A stretch of 64,000 nt of DNA from NCBI GenBank assembly GCA_964493635.1, contig CAZBOW010000007.1, positions 1-64,000 on the forward strand, read 5' to 3'. The translations under genes and the position numbers were made by a program. This document shows positions 52,224-61,609 of the stretch, piece after piece (position 1 is the stretch's first letter; each line of letters begins with the position of its first letter). The stretch comes from OLB6 sp964493635 (lineage in GTDB: Bacteria > Bacteroidota > Ignavibacteria > Kapaibacteriales > Kapaibacteriaceae). The notes under the pieces are model-generated. The model was given only the letters and a program-made list of their open reading frames with translations, had not been told where the DNA came from and searched no databases.

Positions 52224-55200
52224 TTAGCGAACAACCGACAACCGGCGGGACTCTGTATACGGACCGCTGATCATTCGTACGATGTACACGCCGCTGGAAA
52301 GACCATCGGTGGAGAGTTGAAGTTCATAGACGCCACTTACCTGTACAGGCGTGGATATGGTGCGAACGACCATTCCAGTGGCGTCGATCACTTCGAATCG
52401 CGATGGAGCCGCAATACCCGTCGAGTAGGCAATTGTTACGTCGTCCGTGGCAGGGTTGGGAAGGGGCGAGCCCATCGTAAACGTGCTGGCACCGATTTGG
52501 ATCTGTCGTCCGGCTGAGAAGCACACCTCGTCGACGGTGATCTTGCCACCATCATCGCCCGTGGCAACCACACAGGAGGGTTCGGCTTGGGCCGTAAAGG
52601 TTACGTCCAAGGTAGCCTTTGCTGTGAGGTACACGTTGAATGACGGACTGACGAAGTCGCCCGATGTGAGGACAACTCCGGCAGCCGGTGTACCGGTAAC
52701 TACCAATGTTCCCGGAACGGATGCATCCGTGGTGAATGTCCATCCGGCCTGTTCCGGCGCATTGAGCTGCGCAAAGCGCACAGCATCAGCAGGGAAGGAG
52801 AAGGTCAAGGTAATGGGCCCCATGGGAACGCCGGTGAGGTCGGCTACGGATACCACCACGGGCATCGTGACCGTCTGGCCGATGATGGCTGGTAGGGAAC
52901 TATTGAAGCGGAAGTCGGCCGGCGTGGAAACTCCGGTTCCGGATACGTTGATGTTCAACGACAAACCTTGGTCGTTCTCGATGATGTATCGGGCGCTGAA
53001 AAGACGTTCGCCCGAAGGTGTAAACGAGACGATGATGTCGCGACTGCCACCGGCAGGGATGGTAAAGGCAGCCGTCTCCGAAAGGTAGATTTCCGAGACA
53101 TCGCCGCTTCCAACGGGAGCCAAGCAGTTTAGTGGAAGCGTTGGATTCGGATTCTGAATCGTGACAACCTTGATCGTCGATACGCACGACAGGACGTCGC
53201 CAAACTCTACCGGCAGGAGGTCCGACGGTTCAGTGCCGAGTCCGGTGACTTGCACGATGGTCTGCGTGTATGGGGGAACAACACCCTCAATCGCATCATG
53301 CTCGATCACCACGTCCACGACGCGCGCACCAGCTGCCTGTGGCGTGAAGGTGACATCAAAGGTTTGCGTTTCTCCAGGAGCCAGCGTAAGATCTGTCGGA
53401 GGTGCCGTTACCCACGCAAAGTCCGATGTTGGAGTTGCAAAGGCAATGGACCTAACGAACAAGTCAGCATCGTTATCCGAGTTGGTGATGGTAACCTGTC
53501 CAGTCCCTGGAAACTGCTGTCCAACCGTCCATCCCGGAAAGTTGTAGCCTGTAGCAGCAATGGCCGGTAGGAATCCTACGCCAATGGCCTCTCCGGTAAG
53601 ATCCGTGGCTTGGCCCTGAACCTTTGCCGTAACTACCACGGTATGCTGTCCGCGCACCGTGGGGGCGAACACCACTGGGATATCTCGACTGGCCGATGGG
53701 GCCAACGTAAAGGGGACGGGTGTGGGCAGGGTAAAGGTCAGTTGCGTATTCGTCGGATCCGACAGGGTTACGGACGTCACCGTGGCTGGCTCGGTACTCA
53801 GATTTTCGATGCGGATGACGTCGTTTGCCGTGGTACCCAGACGGTGCCGACCGAAATTCACCGAGGTGATGCGTACGTTTGGCTCGACCACTGATACACT
53901 GATGGTGGTGTTTGGCGATCCACACTCGGCTTCCAAGCCATAACTCAACGTCACGGCATGGGTTCCCGCCGTGGCCGCGTCAACATCAACCGTGACGTCC
54001 AAGCATGCACCTGGAGCGAGGTCGAAGGCCCCGAGCGGTGATACGGTTAGCAGGGGAGAACCTGCCGCCGAGAGTGTTCCCTGCAGATTCGCTGGGCCGG
54101 TATTCTTCAGAATACAGGTGATTACCTTGGAGTCCGTTGTGCCCTGAGGCAGGGTGCCATAATTCACCGTTGTTTGAACGTCGTAGGCACAGGGTGGCAG
54201 ACCATTTCCGTTCACCTGAAGTGTTGTTGTCGAGCCACACTTCTCAGTAATCACAATCTGCCCAGTTCGCAGACCCACGTCGGTAGGTGCAAACTCAAGT
54301 TCCAGCGAAGCGCAGGCACCTGGCTCGAGCCGCACGCCGATCAGACGGTTGATCACCGAGAAATCCGTTGGATTCGTTCCGGCAATCTGGACGTTGCTGA
54401 TCTCAATGGGGAACTGTCCGGTGTTGCACAGAATCGGACCGGGTGATTTCTGGGACTTCTGACCAACGGCGATGGGGTCCATGGTGACGTTCCCAACGCT
54501 GAAGCGTACCTCGGGGCGCGACACCGTAAAGACGTTCTCGCTTTCGTCCGAGCTGGCTGGGATTGATCCGAACTTCGACAGGAAGACATCCTGTCCGCCA
54601 CGTCCAGCCAGAGTGATCACCGGCGGACTAAAGGACTTCGTGCCCGTGTAGTTACCCGTTTCGTACGTGAATCCGTTGCCATCTTGGGCCGTCAGAGACT
54701 GCGCCGTCCAGCCTGCCGGTGGTGTTGCATCATAGGCCGCCAGCGTGGGATATCCGTCACTATCGTAAATGCAGTAGAAGTTTCTCCAGCGCGTGTCGCG
54801 GAACACCGCCGATTGTTCGAATCCACCTGCTCTGCGCTGGCCAAGGCGAACGAAACTCTTAAACCGACCAACGAGCATGATCTGGGTGACGCCACCAACC
54901 ACGCGCTTGCGAATGCCAGTACATTCAGCGGTACTGTAGTTCTGGCCATCCCCGCGACCGTAGTTCGTCCACTGAACAGACCGGTCGGCAGCATATTTCA
55001 GCAGGAAGATGTTGCTCGCATCGCCGGTGCTGCGCGTCAGATTCAGGAAGCCCAGCGAGGCCGTCTGGCTGGCAAAGTCGCCAGCGATGTAGTAGTTACC
55101 ATCGTCGTCGGTCAGTACACCGACCATCCGATCAGGGAAGGCACCGGCACCACGCAGGAGGGTCGTATTGGCCACCGTTCCGTCGGCTGTCCATTCAACG

Positions 55201-56918
55201 AGGTAGCCGTCAAGGTTGTCGGTGGCGTTGGTGATTGCTTGCGTACCGAATCGTGATGGTCCTTGGAAGGTGCCGGTGGTGTACACGCGGACATTATCGG
55301 AGGATACCGCAACAGCCGTAGCTGTTTCAGTTCCGGTTCCACCGAGAGCCTCGGCCCACTGGTATTGGTCGGTTGGTTCGATGGATACGCGAATCTTGTA
55401 GCGAGTACCTGGCTGCGGTGGAGTCCACGTATGCTTGAACCCGGTGGCGGAGGCCGTAATCAGTTTCCACGTTGCTCCACCATCCTCCGAGTATTCCAGT
55501 TTCACCGGCTGCGTTGGCAGCACACCGGACCACGTAATCGTTACCGCAGCGCAGGTGGAGAAGACCTCTCCACCATTGGGCGAGTTCAGAATCGCAAGGC
55601 CGGTGCCACCCACGAGGTCGATGCGTTGCGGACATGGTGCGCCGGCAAGCTGCAGAATTGCCTGACGAAAGATCTGGACAGCTCCTTGCTGAAACTGAAC
55701 GCGGAAGGTTCGGCTCTGGCCCTTTTGAAGGGTGAACGGGGCGAAGGCAGCCTGATTTCGAGGGAAATCCCAGTCAATGACGGAGAAGTAGGGGTTCGGA
55801 GTTGGCGCGAAGCTGAATCCCGTAACGGTCATCGGCGTATTGGTTGCCGTGATCGTTACTTCTTCAACCGATGTTTGGTTTGCGGGAGGGTCGCCGCAGA
55901 AGAGCACGGGATCAGAAATTGTGACGCGCGCAATGCCCTGGGGAGGAACCGTATAGGCAAGGTCCACCGGCTGCGTGCCGGTGCGGTTCACCCGCACTGT
56001 GGCAGTCCGGGCGCGGTCGCCTTCGGTACAGGCGTAGGGAGAGATCCATGAGAGTCGGCAGGCTTCACGAACCTGGGTCTCCAAGGCCAGAAGTCCAAAC
56101 AAGTCAACAATTGCATTCTCCGTCGAAACGATGGCCTTCCCACCCGTGCCGTCAGCCATCCGAGCTAGCGTGGGATGCGTCGTAGGCACCAGAATCGTCA
56201 CGGCAAAGAAGCGGATCGCATTGCGTAACAGCGAGTCGGTGTTGTCGTTGGCAAACTTTGTCTCGTCGGGAATGGCAGGGTTCGGGTGGCCATCGGTCAG
56301 AAAGAAGGCATAGCGGGGAACATTGACGGGCCGCTGACGGAACTTCTCGTAGATGTTGTTGCCCGGATGCTCAAAGGGCATACGATAATCCGTCGACGTC
56401 AGGGGCTCCATCTTATCGAGCGTGTCGAACACCTCCTGACGGTTGTTCGTCCAATCCACCTTGACCTCATAGTTGCCGGCAAACGTCACCAGCGCCACGC
56501 GTGTTTGACCGTTGAATTGGATGCGGTTGACAAACTCCTTGAGGGCATTTTTGGCATACGTGAACCGCGGAATACCGTTGACCTGATCGCGCATGGAATT
56601 GCTGCGATCAAGGATCAGAACGATGCTTGCTTCTGGGTCGATCGTGACGCACTCCTGTGTGAGGGTGGGCGACAGATCGATCGATTGACCACTGGCATTT
56701 CGCTCGGTGACCGTGAAATCCTGTGCCGAAAGCCCTGTTACAGAATTACCTTGGGCGTCGAACAACAGGTAGTCGGCAGTTACCTGGGGGAAGTTGGCGG
56801 TGTTGACGTTATACACGCTCAACCCCTGCGCCACGGCCGACGCTGGCGCCATGAGGCTAACGGCAGCCACGAGGCCGGCAAGGAGGGTATGGAGAAGGAT
56901 GTAGTGCGGAGTCTTCAT
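52224..56918 (-). CDS. Large type IX-secreted surface protein with VWA and choice-of-anchor domains
   Basis: A 1,564-aa exported protein. The signal peptide is near 1-31. A von Willebrand A domain starts near residue 98 (VLILDRSNSMRD, intact DxSxS) and runs to about 290. A beta-propeller-like region follows near 520-780 (WAEALGGTGTETATAVAVSS). Several Ig-like choice-of-anchor-D repeats cover about 810-1350. A type A C-terminal T9SS sorting domain ends the protein (PNPATDDVTIAYSTG; GVYIVRMISGPYTESRR). It should be exposed or released at the surface and is likely adhesive. An array of 9-bp repeats lies 46-72 bp upstream. Confidence 0.9.
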   Translation of the reverse strand: MKTPHYILLHTLLAGLVAAVSLMAPASAVAQGLSVYNVNTANFPQVTADYLLFDAQGNSVTGLSAQDFTVTERNASGQSIDLSPTLTQECVTIDPEASIVLILDRSNSMRDQVNGIPRFTYAKNALKEFVNRIQFNGQTRVALVTFAGNYEVKVDWTNNRQEVFDTLDKMEPLTSTDYRMPFEHPGNNIYEKFRQRPVNVPRYAFFLTDGHPNPAIPDETKFANDNTDSLLRNAIRFFAVTILVPTTHPTLARMADGTGGKAIVSTENAIVDLFGLLALETQVREACRLSWISPYACTEGDRARTATVRVNRTGTQPVDLAYTVPPQGIARVTISDPVLFCGDPPANQTSVEEVTITATNTPMTVTGFSFAPTPNPYFSVIDWDFPRNQAAFAPFTLQKGQSRTFRVQFQQGAVQIFRQAILQLAGAPCPQRIDLVGGTGLAILNSPNGGEVFSTCAAVTITWSGVLPTQPVKLEYSEDGGATWKLITASATGFKHTWTPPQPGTRYKIRVSIEPTDQYQWAEALGGTGTETATAVAVSSDNVRVYTTGTFQGPSRFGTQAITNATDNLDGYLVEWTADGTVANTTLLRGAGAFPDRMVGVLTDDDGNYYIAGDFASQTASLGFLNLTRSTGDASNIFLLKYAADRSVQWTNYGRGDGQNYSTAECTGIRKRVVGGVTQIMLVGRFKSFVRLGQRRAGGFEQSAVFRDTRWRNFYCIYDSDGYPTLAAYDATPPAGWTAQSLTAQDGNGFTYETGNYTGTKSFSPPVITLAGRGGQDVFLSKFGSIPASSDESENVFTVSRPEVRFSVGNVTMDPIAVGQKSQKSPGPILCNTGQFPIEISNVQIAGTNPTDFSVINRLIGVRLEPGACASLELEFAPTDVGLRTGQIVITEKCGSTTTLQVNGNGLPPCAYDVQTTVNYGTLPQGTTDSKVITCILKNTGPANLQGTLSAAGSPLLTVSPLGAFDLAPGACLDVTVDVDAATAGTHAVTLSYGLEAECGSPNTTISVSVVEPNVRITSVNFGRHRLGTTANDVIRIENLSTEPATVTSVTLSDPTNTQLTFTLPTPVPFTLAPSASRDIPVVFAPTVRGQHTVVVTAKVQGQATDLTGEAIGVGFLPAIAATGYNFPGWTVGQQFPGTGQVTITNSDNDADLFVRSIAFATPTSDFAWVTAPPTDLTLAPGETQTFDVTFTPQAAGARVVDVVIEHDAIEGVVPPYTQTIVQVTGLGTEPSDLLPVEFGDVLSCVSTIKVVTIQNPNPTLPLNCLAPVGSGDVSEIYLSETAAFTIPAGGSRDIIVSFTPSGERLFSARYIIENDQGLSLNINVSGTGVSTPADFRFNSSLPAIIGQTVTMPVVVSVADLTGVPMGPITLTFSFPADAVRFAQLNAPEQAGWTFTTDASVPGTLVVTGTPAAGVVLTSGDFVSPSFNVYLTAKATLDVTFTAQAEPSCVVATGDDGGKITVDEVCFSAGRQIQIGASTFTMGSPLPNPATDDVTIAYSTGIAAPSRFEVIDATGMVVRTISTPVQVSGVYELQLSTDGLSSGVYIVRMISGPYTESRRLSVVR

Positions 56919-56963
56919 GCTGCGAAGTGAAATTGGGTGAAGTTCGTTGGAATGACGATCGGG

Positions 56964-56990
56964 GACGAGAGTGACGAGAGTAACGAGAGT
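56964..56990. repeat. 9-bp tandem repeat (three copies) upstream of the surface protein gene
   Basis: GACGAGAGT, GACGAGAGT and AACGAGAGT follow each other directly. The array lies between the LD-carboxypeptidase stop and the start of the 52224-56918 gene. Copy-number change here would alter promoter spacing of the surface gene. Confidence 0.9.
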
Positions 56991-56993
56991 TCT

Positions 56994-58046
56994 TTAGGTC
57001 CGGAAGATGGTTAGCGTTGGGTTGGAGGTGTGGAGTTCAGCCATCGCTCCGAGCGGAACGGTGAGCTTGCTCTTGACATGGCCAATGGGAAGACCGTACA
57101 CCACCGGAATTCCCAAGTCCTGCGTGCGTTCCTTGAGCACTGTCAGAAGCGACGGTGACGGACCGGAAATCGATCGACCCTTGGCTTCACAGTTCTTGAA
57201 ATTTCCTAAGGCAATTCCGGCGCACGACTGCAGCTTACCAGCCAACCAGAGTTGCGTCAGCATCCGATCGATACGGTATGGCTCCTCGTTGACCTCTTCA
57301 AGAAAGAGGATCGCACCCTGCGTATCAATTTCGTAGGCTGTTCCCAGCGAGGCGACGACCATGGCCAAATTTCCTCCGGTGATCGGCCCACGGCCCACGC
57401 CGGGCTGTACGGTTGTGATCCGATCATCGGTAAAAGACCAAAGAACGTCATCTTGGTTACTACTATCCCCGTGACGAGGGCCTAAGAGCGTCTGTTCGAC
57501 GTACGTCGTGGTGAAATCGTCGAAGGTCGACGAGGCAACGGGACCATGGTAGGTGGTGATGCCGCTCAACTGATGCACGGCAATCAACAGGGATGTGATG
57601 TCCGAATAGCCCATGATGGGCTTGTTGGCCTCCCGGATGGCGTTGTAGTCCAGCATCGGCAGGATGCGCATCACTCCGTACCCGCCGCGGCCGCACACGA
57701 TGGCGTCGATGGACGGGTCGTCGATGAAGGCCATGAATTCGTCGGCGCGGTCCTGATCGGGTGCCGAGAGGTATCCGGCTCGCCGATTTACGTTCGGTCC
57801 GAGCACGGGCTCAAGCCCGTAGGAGCGGCACAAAGACAGAAAGCCGTCAAGGTCGCGCGAGGAGACCGAGCTTGCCGGTGCAGCAATGGCAATGCGACCA
57901 CCACGGCGAACCTGGTGCAGCCCAGCCACCCGTGGCACCCGTGGCACTAGGGCGGCTGCGGCGCCAGGAGAGCTCCACACTGCTGCCGAGACCGCAGCGG
58001 AAGCTGCCATGACGTGGCGAAGAAATGAGCGGCGTTCGATAGACAT
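56994..58046 (-). CDS. ldcA: LD-carboxypeptidase, Tat-exported
   Basis: A 350-aa S66-family peptidase that cuts the last D-Ala from murein tetrapeptides. A twin-arginine signal opens the protein (RRSFLRHVMAASAAVSAAVW). Catalytic parts are VCGRGGYGVMRILP, the Ser in IMGYSDITSLLIA, FLEEVNEEPYRIDRM (Glu), and PIGHVKSKLTVPLG (His). LdcA of most bacteria is cytoplasmic; an exported form is less common. ATG 58046 is used; sequence upstream belongs to a tRNA region. Confidence 0.9.
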   Translation of the reverse strand: MSIERRSFLRHVMAASAAVSAAVWSSPGAAAALVPRVPRVAGLHQVRRGGRIAIAAPASSVSSRDLDGFLSLCRSYGLEPVLGPNVNRRAGYLSAPDQDRADEFMAFIDDPSIDAIVCGRGGYGVMRILPMLDYNAIREANKPIMGYSDITSLLIAVHQLSGITTYHGPVASSTFDDFTTTYVEQTLLGPRHGDSSNQDDVLWSFTDDRITTVQPGVGRGPITGGNLAMVVASLGTAYEIDTQGAILFLEEVNEEPYRIDRMLTQLWLAGKLQSCAGIALGNFKNCEAKGRSISGPSPSLLTVLKERTQDLGIPVVYGLPIGHVKSKLTVPLGAMAELHTSNPTLTIFRT

Positions 58047-58067
58047 AAGTACTTGAAATGTAAGCAA

Positions 58068-58075
58068 CAAAGATA
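58068..58075 (-). promoter_or_regulatory. TAnnTTTG promoter element for the LD-carboxypeptidase gene
   Basis: On the minus strand TATCTTTG lies about 21 bp upstream of the ATG at 58046 and fits the Bacteroidota -7 consensus. Confidence 0.5.
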
Positions 58076-58168
58076 CCAATTTTCGCTCAGGAATGGGGCG
58101 CTCTTGGACCATCATATCGTACATACTTCGCATGATGTTGTGACCCATGCCGTATATTCGTGCGCATT

Positions 58169-58255
58169 GGAAAGGTGCAAGAGTGGTTGAATTGGCACGC
58201 CTGGAAAGCGTGTGTACCAGTAATGGTACCGCGGGTTCGAATCCCGCCCTTTCCG
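58169..58255 (+). tRNA. tRNA-Ser (GGA)
   Basis: An 87-nt cloverleaf with a long variable arm, acceptor stem GGAAAGG/CCTTTCC, anticodon loop with GGA (CTGGAAA), T-arm GGTTCGAATCC and G73. Long variable arm and anticodon both say serine. CCA is not encoded. It lies just before a scaffold gap. Confidence 0.96.
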
Positions 58256-58260
58256 CACAG

Positions 58261-58360
58261 NNNNNNNNNNNNNNNNNNNNNNNNNNNNNNNNNNNNNNNN
58301 NNNNNNNNNNNNNNNNNNNNNNNNNNNNNNNNNNNNNNNNNNNNNNNNNNNNNNNNNNNN
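58261..58360. other. Scaffold gap (100 N) between tRNA-Ser and the sigma factor gene
   Basis: A 100-N placeholder in an intergenic stretch. Further tRNA genes could be hidden here. Confidence 0.95.
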
Positions 58361-58395
58361 GGTCCGCAAACAGGACGACGAACAGGGGATTTGCC

Positions 58396-59040
58396 GTGAC
58401 GAAGCTGGATGACCAGTTGGAAGATCGGCAGGTGGTCGAACGAGTGTTGTCCGGGGACACGGACGCTTTCTCCGTCTTGGAGAAGAAGTACCGGAGGATG
58501 GTCTCCTACCTCATCCGGAAGATGATCCGAAGCGACGAAGACATCGAAGACCTCACGCAGGATACGTTCATGAAGGCATACGCAGCGCTGCGGTACTACC
58601 GCCCTGAGTTCCCCTTCAGCACGTGGCTCTATAAGATCGCTTCCAACCGCTGCATTGATCATCTGCGTCGTCTGCGATGGGCCCCGTCGTCGATGGTGTC
58701 CATCGATCAACCGATGATGGGCAGCGACGGCGGCGAACGGTTCCTTGACCCCCGTGATCAGGAGCCTCTTCCGGATGCCGTGGTTCTGGCTCAGGAGCGG
58801 TCGGCACTCCTCCGGGAGGCCATGGATGCCCTGCCGGAGAAGTACCGTGTGGTGATGCAGTTGCGACACGAAGAGGATCTCGACTATCAGGAAATTGCGG
58901 AGAGACTTCAGCTGCCTTTGGGCACGGTGAAGGCGCACCTGTTTCGTGCGCGAAAAGCTCTGCATACGGCTTTGATGGACCACCGGTCGCACTTCGCCGG
59001 ATACATATCGGACGTCCAGAAGGACGGAGAAGCCACATGA
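58396..59040 (+). CDS. ECF-type RNA polymerase sigma factor
   Basis: A 214-aa sigma-70 family protein. Region 2 is DTDAFSVLEKKYRRMVSYLI, then DIEDLTQDTFMKAYAAL and FSTWLYKIASNRCIDHLRR. Region 4 is LPEKYRVVMQLRHEEDLDY, then EIAERLQLPLGTVKAHLFRA. It is RpoE-like. GTG 58396 is chosen from AGGGG 8 bases upstream. No anti-sigma gene is next to it; the following gene encodes a membrane LytR_C protein, coupled by ATGA, which might fill that place but shows no anti-sigma motif. Confidence 0.92.
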   Translation: MTKLDDQLEDRQVVERVLSGDTDAFSVLEKKYRRMVSYLIRKMIRSDEDIEDLTQDTFMKAYAALRYYRPEFPFSTWLYKIASNRCIDHLRRLRWAPSSMVSIDQPMMGSDGGERFLDPRDQEPLPDAVVLAQERSALLREAMDALPEKYRVVMQLRHEEDLDYQEIAERLQLPLGTVKAHLFRARKALHTALMDHRSHFAGYISDVQKDGEAT

Positions 59041-59498
59041 GGTCGGACCGATCCGGTCAACAGTCGACGGGTTCGTCGGTGTGGGCATGGTTGGCATTGG
59101 CCAGCGCCGGTGTGGTAGTTCTCGCCGGAGCAGCCATTTTTGTATGGCGCATGCTCAACCCTCCGGTGATTCCGTACGTCGAGACCGAAGGACCCCGGAT
59201 GGTGATTCAGGTGGACGTCGTCAACGCCTCCAACGTTCGTGGGGCTGGCCGGAAGACCCTTGAATACTTGCGCGAGCGTGGCTTTGATGTGGTAGAGTTG
59301 TCGACGGCACCGCAAGCTGTTGATTCCTCAATGGTCATTGATCGACTGGGCGACCGGACCTCGGCACTCAAGGTTGCCTCGGTGCTGGGTATTGCCGATT
59401 CGATGGTGATTAGTGATCTCGACTCGATGTTGTTTGTGCGAGCCAGTGTTGTCCTTGGCAAAGATCTGCGCACGTTAGAGCCATTCAAAGAACCATAA
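59037..59498 (+). CDS. Membrane-anchored LytR C-terminal-domain protein
   Basis: A 153-aa protein with one membrane helix (WAWLALASAGVVVLAGAAIF) and a LytR_C domain (VVNASNVRGAGRKTLEYLRE; FDVVELSTAP; SMVIDRLGDRTSALKVASVL). The domain is found alone or with LytR-CpsA-Psr enzymes and may bind wall polymers. Position before rsfS is a pattern I have seen in this group. Coupled to the sigma factor gene. Confidence 0.82.
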   Translation: MRSDRSGQQSTGSSVWAWLALASAGVVVLAGAAIFVWRMLNPPVIPYVETEGPRMVIQVDVVNASNVRGAGRKTLEYLRERGFDVVELSTAPQAVDSSMVIDRLGDRTSALKVASVLGIADSMVISDLDSMLFVRASVVLGKDLRTLEPFKEP

Positions 59499-59543
59499 CG
59501 CTGGACGGTAGCACTACCTCACGTGTGAAAGGAAGGAACCTTT

Positions 59544-59969
59544 TTGACTATTGAACAATCTCTCGATACCAGCACGTCCTTCGGACGTGCCGTACTTGCT
59601 GCCAGATTAGCCCAAGACAAGCTCGCTCAGGATGTTCTGCTCCTTGAGATGTCGTCGCTCGAGGGTGCCCCGGCTGATGTGTTTGTGATTGCGTCGGTAC
59701 AGTCCGATGCTCAAATGCAGGCGGTCACCAGTGCCATTACCCGAGCGATGAAGGACCTCGGAATGGGTTCGGCCCGACCGGAAGGGGGCTCTGCCTCGCC
59801 GTGGACCGTGATCGACTACTTTGATGTGGTGGTTCATGTGATGACGCACGAGGCGCGAGACTTCTACCGCATCGAAAAGCTGTGGGGTGATGCGGCTACC
59901 TTTGGCCTTGACCAGAACGGTGATGTTGTACCCATCGACATCCTGCGAAAAAGGAGTGGTTCGGTATGA
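59544..59969 (+). CDS. rsfS: Ribosomal silencing factor RsfS
   Basis: A 141-aa protein that blocks 30S-50S joining by binding uL14 in starvation. It has LAQDVLLLEMSSLEGAPADV, FVIASVQSDAQMQAVTSAI and the C-terminal WTVIDYFDVVVHVMTHEARD, ending FYRIEKLWGDA. It begins at TTG 59544, supported by AGGAAGGA upstream. The stop overlaps argS by 4 bp (ATGA). Confidence 0.92.
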   Translation: MTIEQSLDTSTSFGRAVLAARLAQDKLAQDVLLLEMSSLEGAPADVFVIASVQSDAQMQAVTSAITRAMKDLGMGSARPEGGSASPWTVIDYFDVVVHVMTHEARDFYRIEKLWGDAATFGLDQNGDVVPIDILRKRSGSV

Positions 59970-61609
59970 TGCTGCATCGATTTGTCGAGCCGGCCATCCG
60001 CTCGACCCTGACACGCATGGGCGTGCCGGCCGACCATCCGATCCCTCTTGAGACACCGCGGAACGCCGGACAGGGAGATCTGGCCTCGACGGTGGCAATG
60101 TCGCTGGCCAAAACGCTGGGTAAGGCGCCGAAGGTGATTGCCGAGGAGATCTGTTCCGATCTGCGTGAAGCCCCCTACATTCAACATGTCGAGGTTGCCG
60201 GACCCGGCTTCATCAACGTCACCTTCGATCGATCGGTCTACCACATTCTGCTTGCCGAGCTTCTGCAGCAGGGCGATGGGATCGGTCGTAGTACTCTTGG
60301 CGCAGGCGCACGAGTGAACGTTGAGTACGTCAGTGCCAATCCCACAGGGCCTCTGCACGCCGGACACGGCCGTAACTGTGCCGTGGGAGACACCATCGCC
60401 AATCTCTATGCCTGGTGCGGGTTCAACGTTACTCGAGAGTACTACTTCAACAACGCTGGTAATCAGATGAATAAGCTGGCCGAGAGCATTGATGCTCGCC
60501 TGCACCAGCATCTGGGAGCCGACGTTGCGTTTCCCGAGGACGGCTACCACGGGGAGTATATCTCGCATATCGCCCAGCAGGTTGCCGAGGTCCATGGATC
60601 GTCCGTATTGGACCTTCCAGAAGCCGAACGTCGCGATCTGTGCAAAAAGGCTGGAGAACAGTGGTGCTTTGCCGCTATCCGTGCCACCTTGGATCGCTTG
60701 AACATTCATCATGACGTGTACTTCAACGAGGACTCGTTGTATTCCGACGGTAAGGTCCAGCATGTCATTGATACCCTGCGCTCCAATGGGCTTGCCTACG
60801 AGAAAGATGGGGCATTGTGGTTTGCCCTTGAACAATTGGGTAATCCGCAGGACAAGGTCATCGTTAAGTCATCGGGCGAGCCAACCTATCGCCTTCCCGA
60901 CATCGCCTACCACTGCGACAAGCTGGAACGGGGCTTCGATGTGGTGGTGGATATCTTCGGTGCCGATCACATAGCTACCATTCCGGACGTTGTTGCTGGC
61001 GTGCGTGCCATGGGATTGGACGAGACCAAGATTCGGACCGTTATCCACCAGATGGTCACCTTCATCGAGGGTGGCGAAGTGGTAAAGTTCTCGAAGCGCT
61101 CCGGAACCTCCTTTACCCTCGATGACCTCATTGAAGAGGTCGGGGCCGACGTTGTCCGCTTCTTCTTTATCATGCGAGCTGTTGGTACGCACCTCGAGTT
61201 CGACCTGACCCTCGCTAAAGAAGAAGGCGACAAAAACCCGGTATTCTACTTGCAGTATGCGCACGCCCGGATAGCATCGATTCTGCGCAAAGCCGCTGAA
61301 CAGGGTCTGGATGTGTCTGCACAGGCCGATCTGTCCGTGCTGGTACACGACAATGAAATCGCCCTGATCGACGTGTTGTCGCGGTACAGTGCCACCATCG
61401 AGCGTGCCTGCGTGAATCTGGAACCTCAGGCCGTAGCCGAATACTTGCGGGAAGTGGCGGCCTCGTACCATCACTTCTATCACGAGTGCCGAATCCTAGG
61501 TACGGACGAACCCTTGCAGTCGGCACGCTTGGCACTGGCGCTGGTTACGCAGCGAGCGCTGCGCAATGGCCTACACATCGTGGGTGTGTCAGCTCCGGAC
61601 GTGATGTGA
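59966..61609 (+). CDS. argS: Arginine-tRNA ligase
   Basis: A 547-aa class I synthetase. It has the N-terminal Add-1 domain, the HIGH-type motif in VSANPTGPLHAGHGRN near residue 120, YYFNNAGNQMNKLAESI, the KMSK-type motif changed to KFSKRSG near 375, and a DALR anticodon-binding end (EYLREVAASYHHFYHECRIL). Its last 21 bp overlap the convergent redoxin gene. Confidence 0.97.
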   Translation: MMLHRFVEPAIRSTLTRMGVPADHPIPLETPRNAGQGDLASTVAMSLAKTLGKAPKVIAEEICSDLREAPYIQHVEVAGPGFINVTFDRSVYHILLAELLQQGDGIGRSTLGAGARVNVEYVSANPTGPLHAGHGRNCAVGDTIANLYAWCGFNVTREYYFNNAGNQMNKLAESIDARLHQHLGADVAFPEDGYHGEYISHIAQQVAEVHGSSVLDLPEAERRDLCKKAGEQWCFAAIRATLDRLNIHHDVYFNEDSLYSDGKVQHVIDTLRSNGLAYEKDGALWFALEQLGNPQDKVIVKSSGEPTYRLPDIAYHCDKLERGFDVVVDIFGADHIATIPDVVAGVRAMGLDETKIRTVIHQMVTFIEGGEVVKFSKRSGTSFTLDDLIEEVGADVVRFFFIMRAVGTHLEFDLTLAKEEGDKNPVFYLQYAHARIASILRKAAEQGLDVSAQADLSVLVHDNEIALIDVLSRYSATIERACVNLEPQAVAEYLREVAASYHHFYHECRILGTDEPLQSARLALALVTQRALRNGLHIVGVSAPDVM

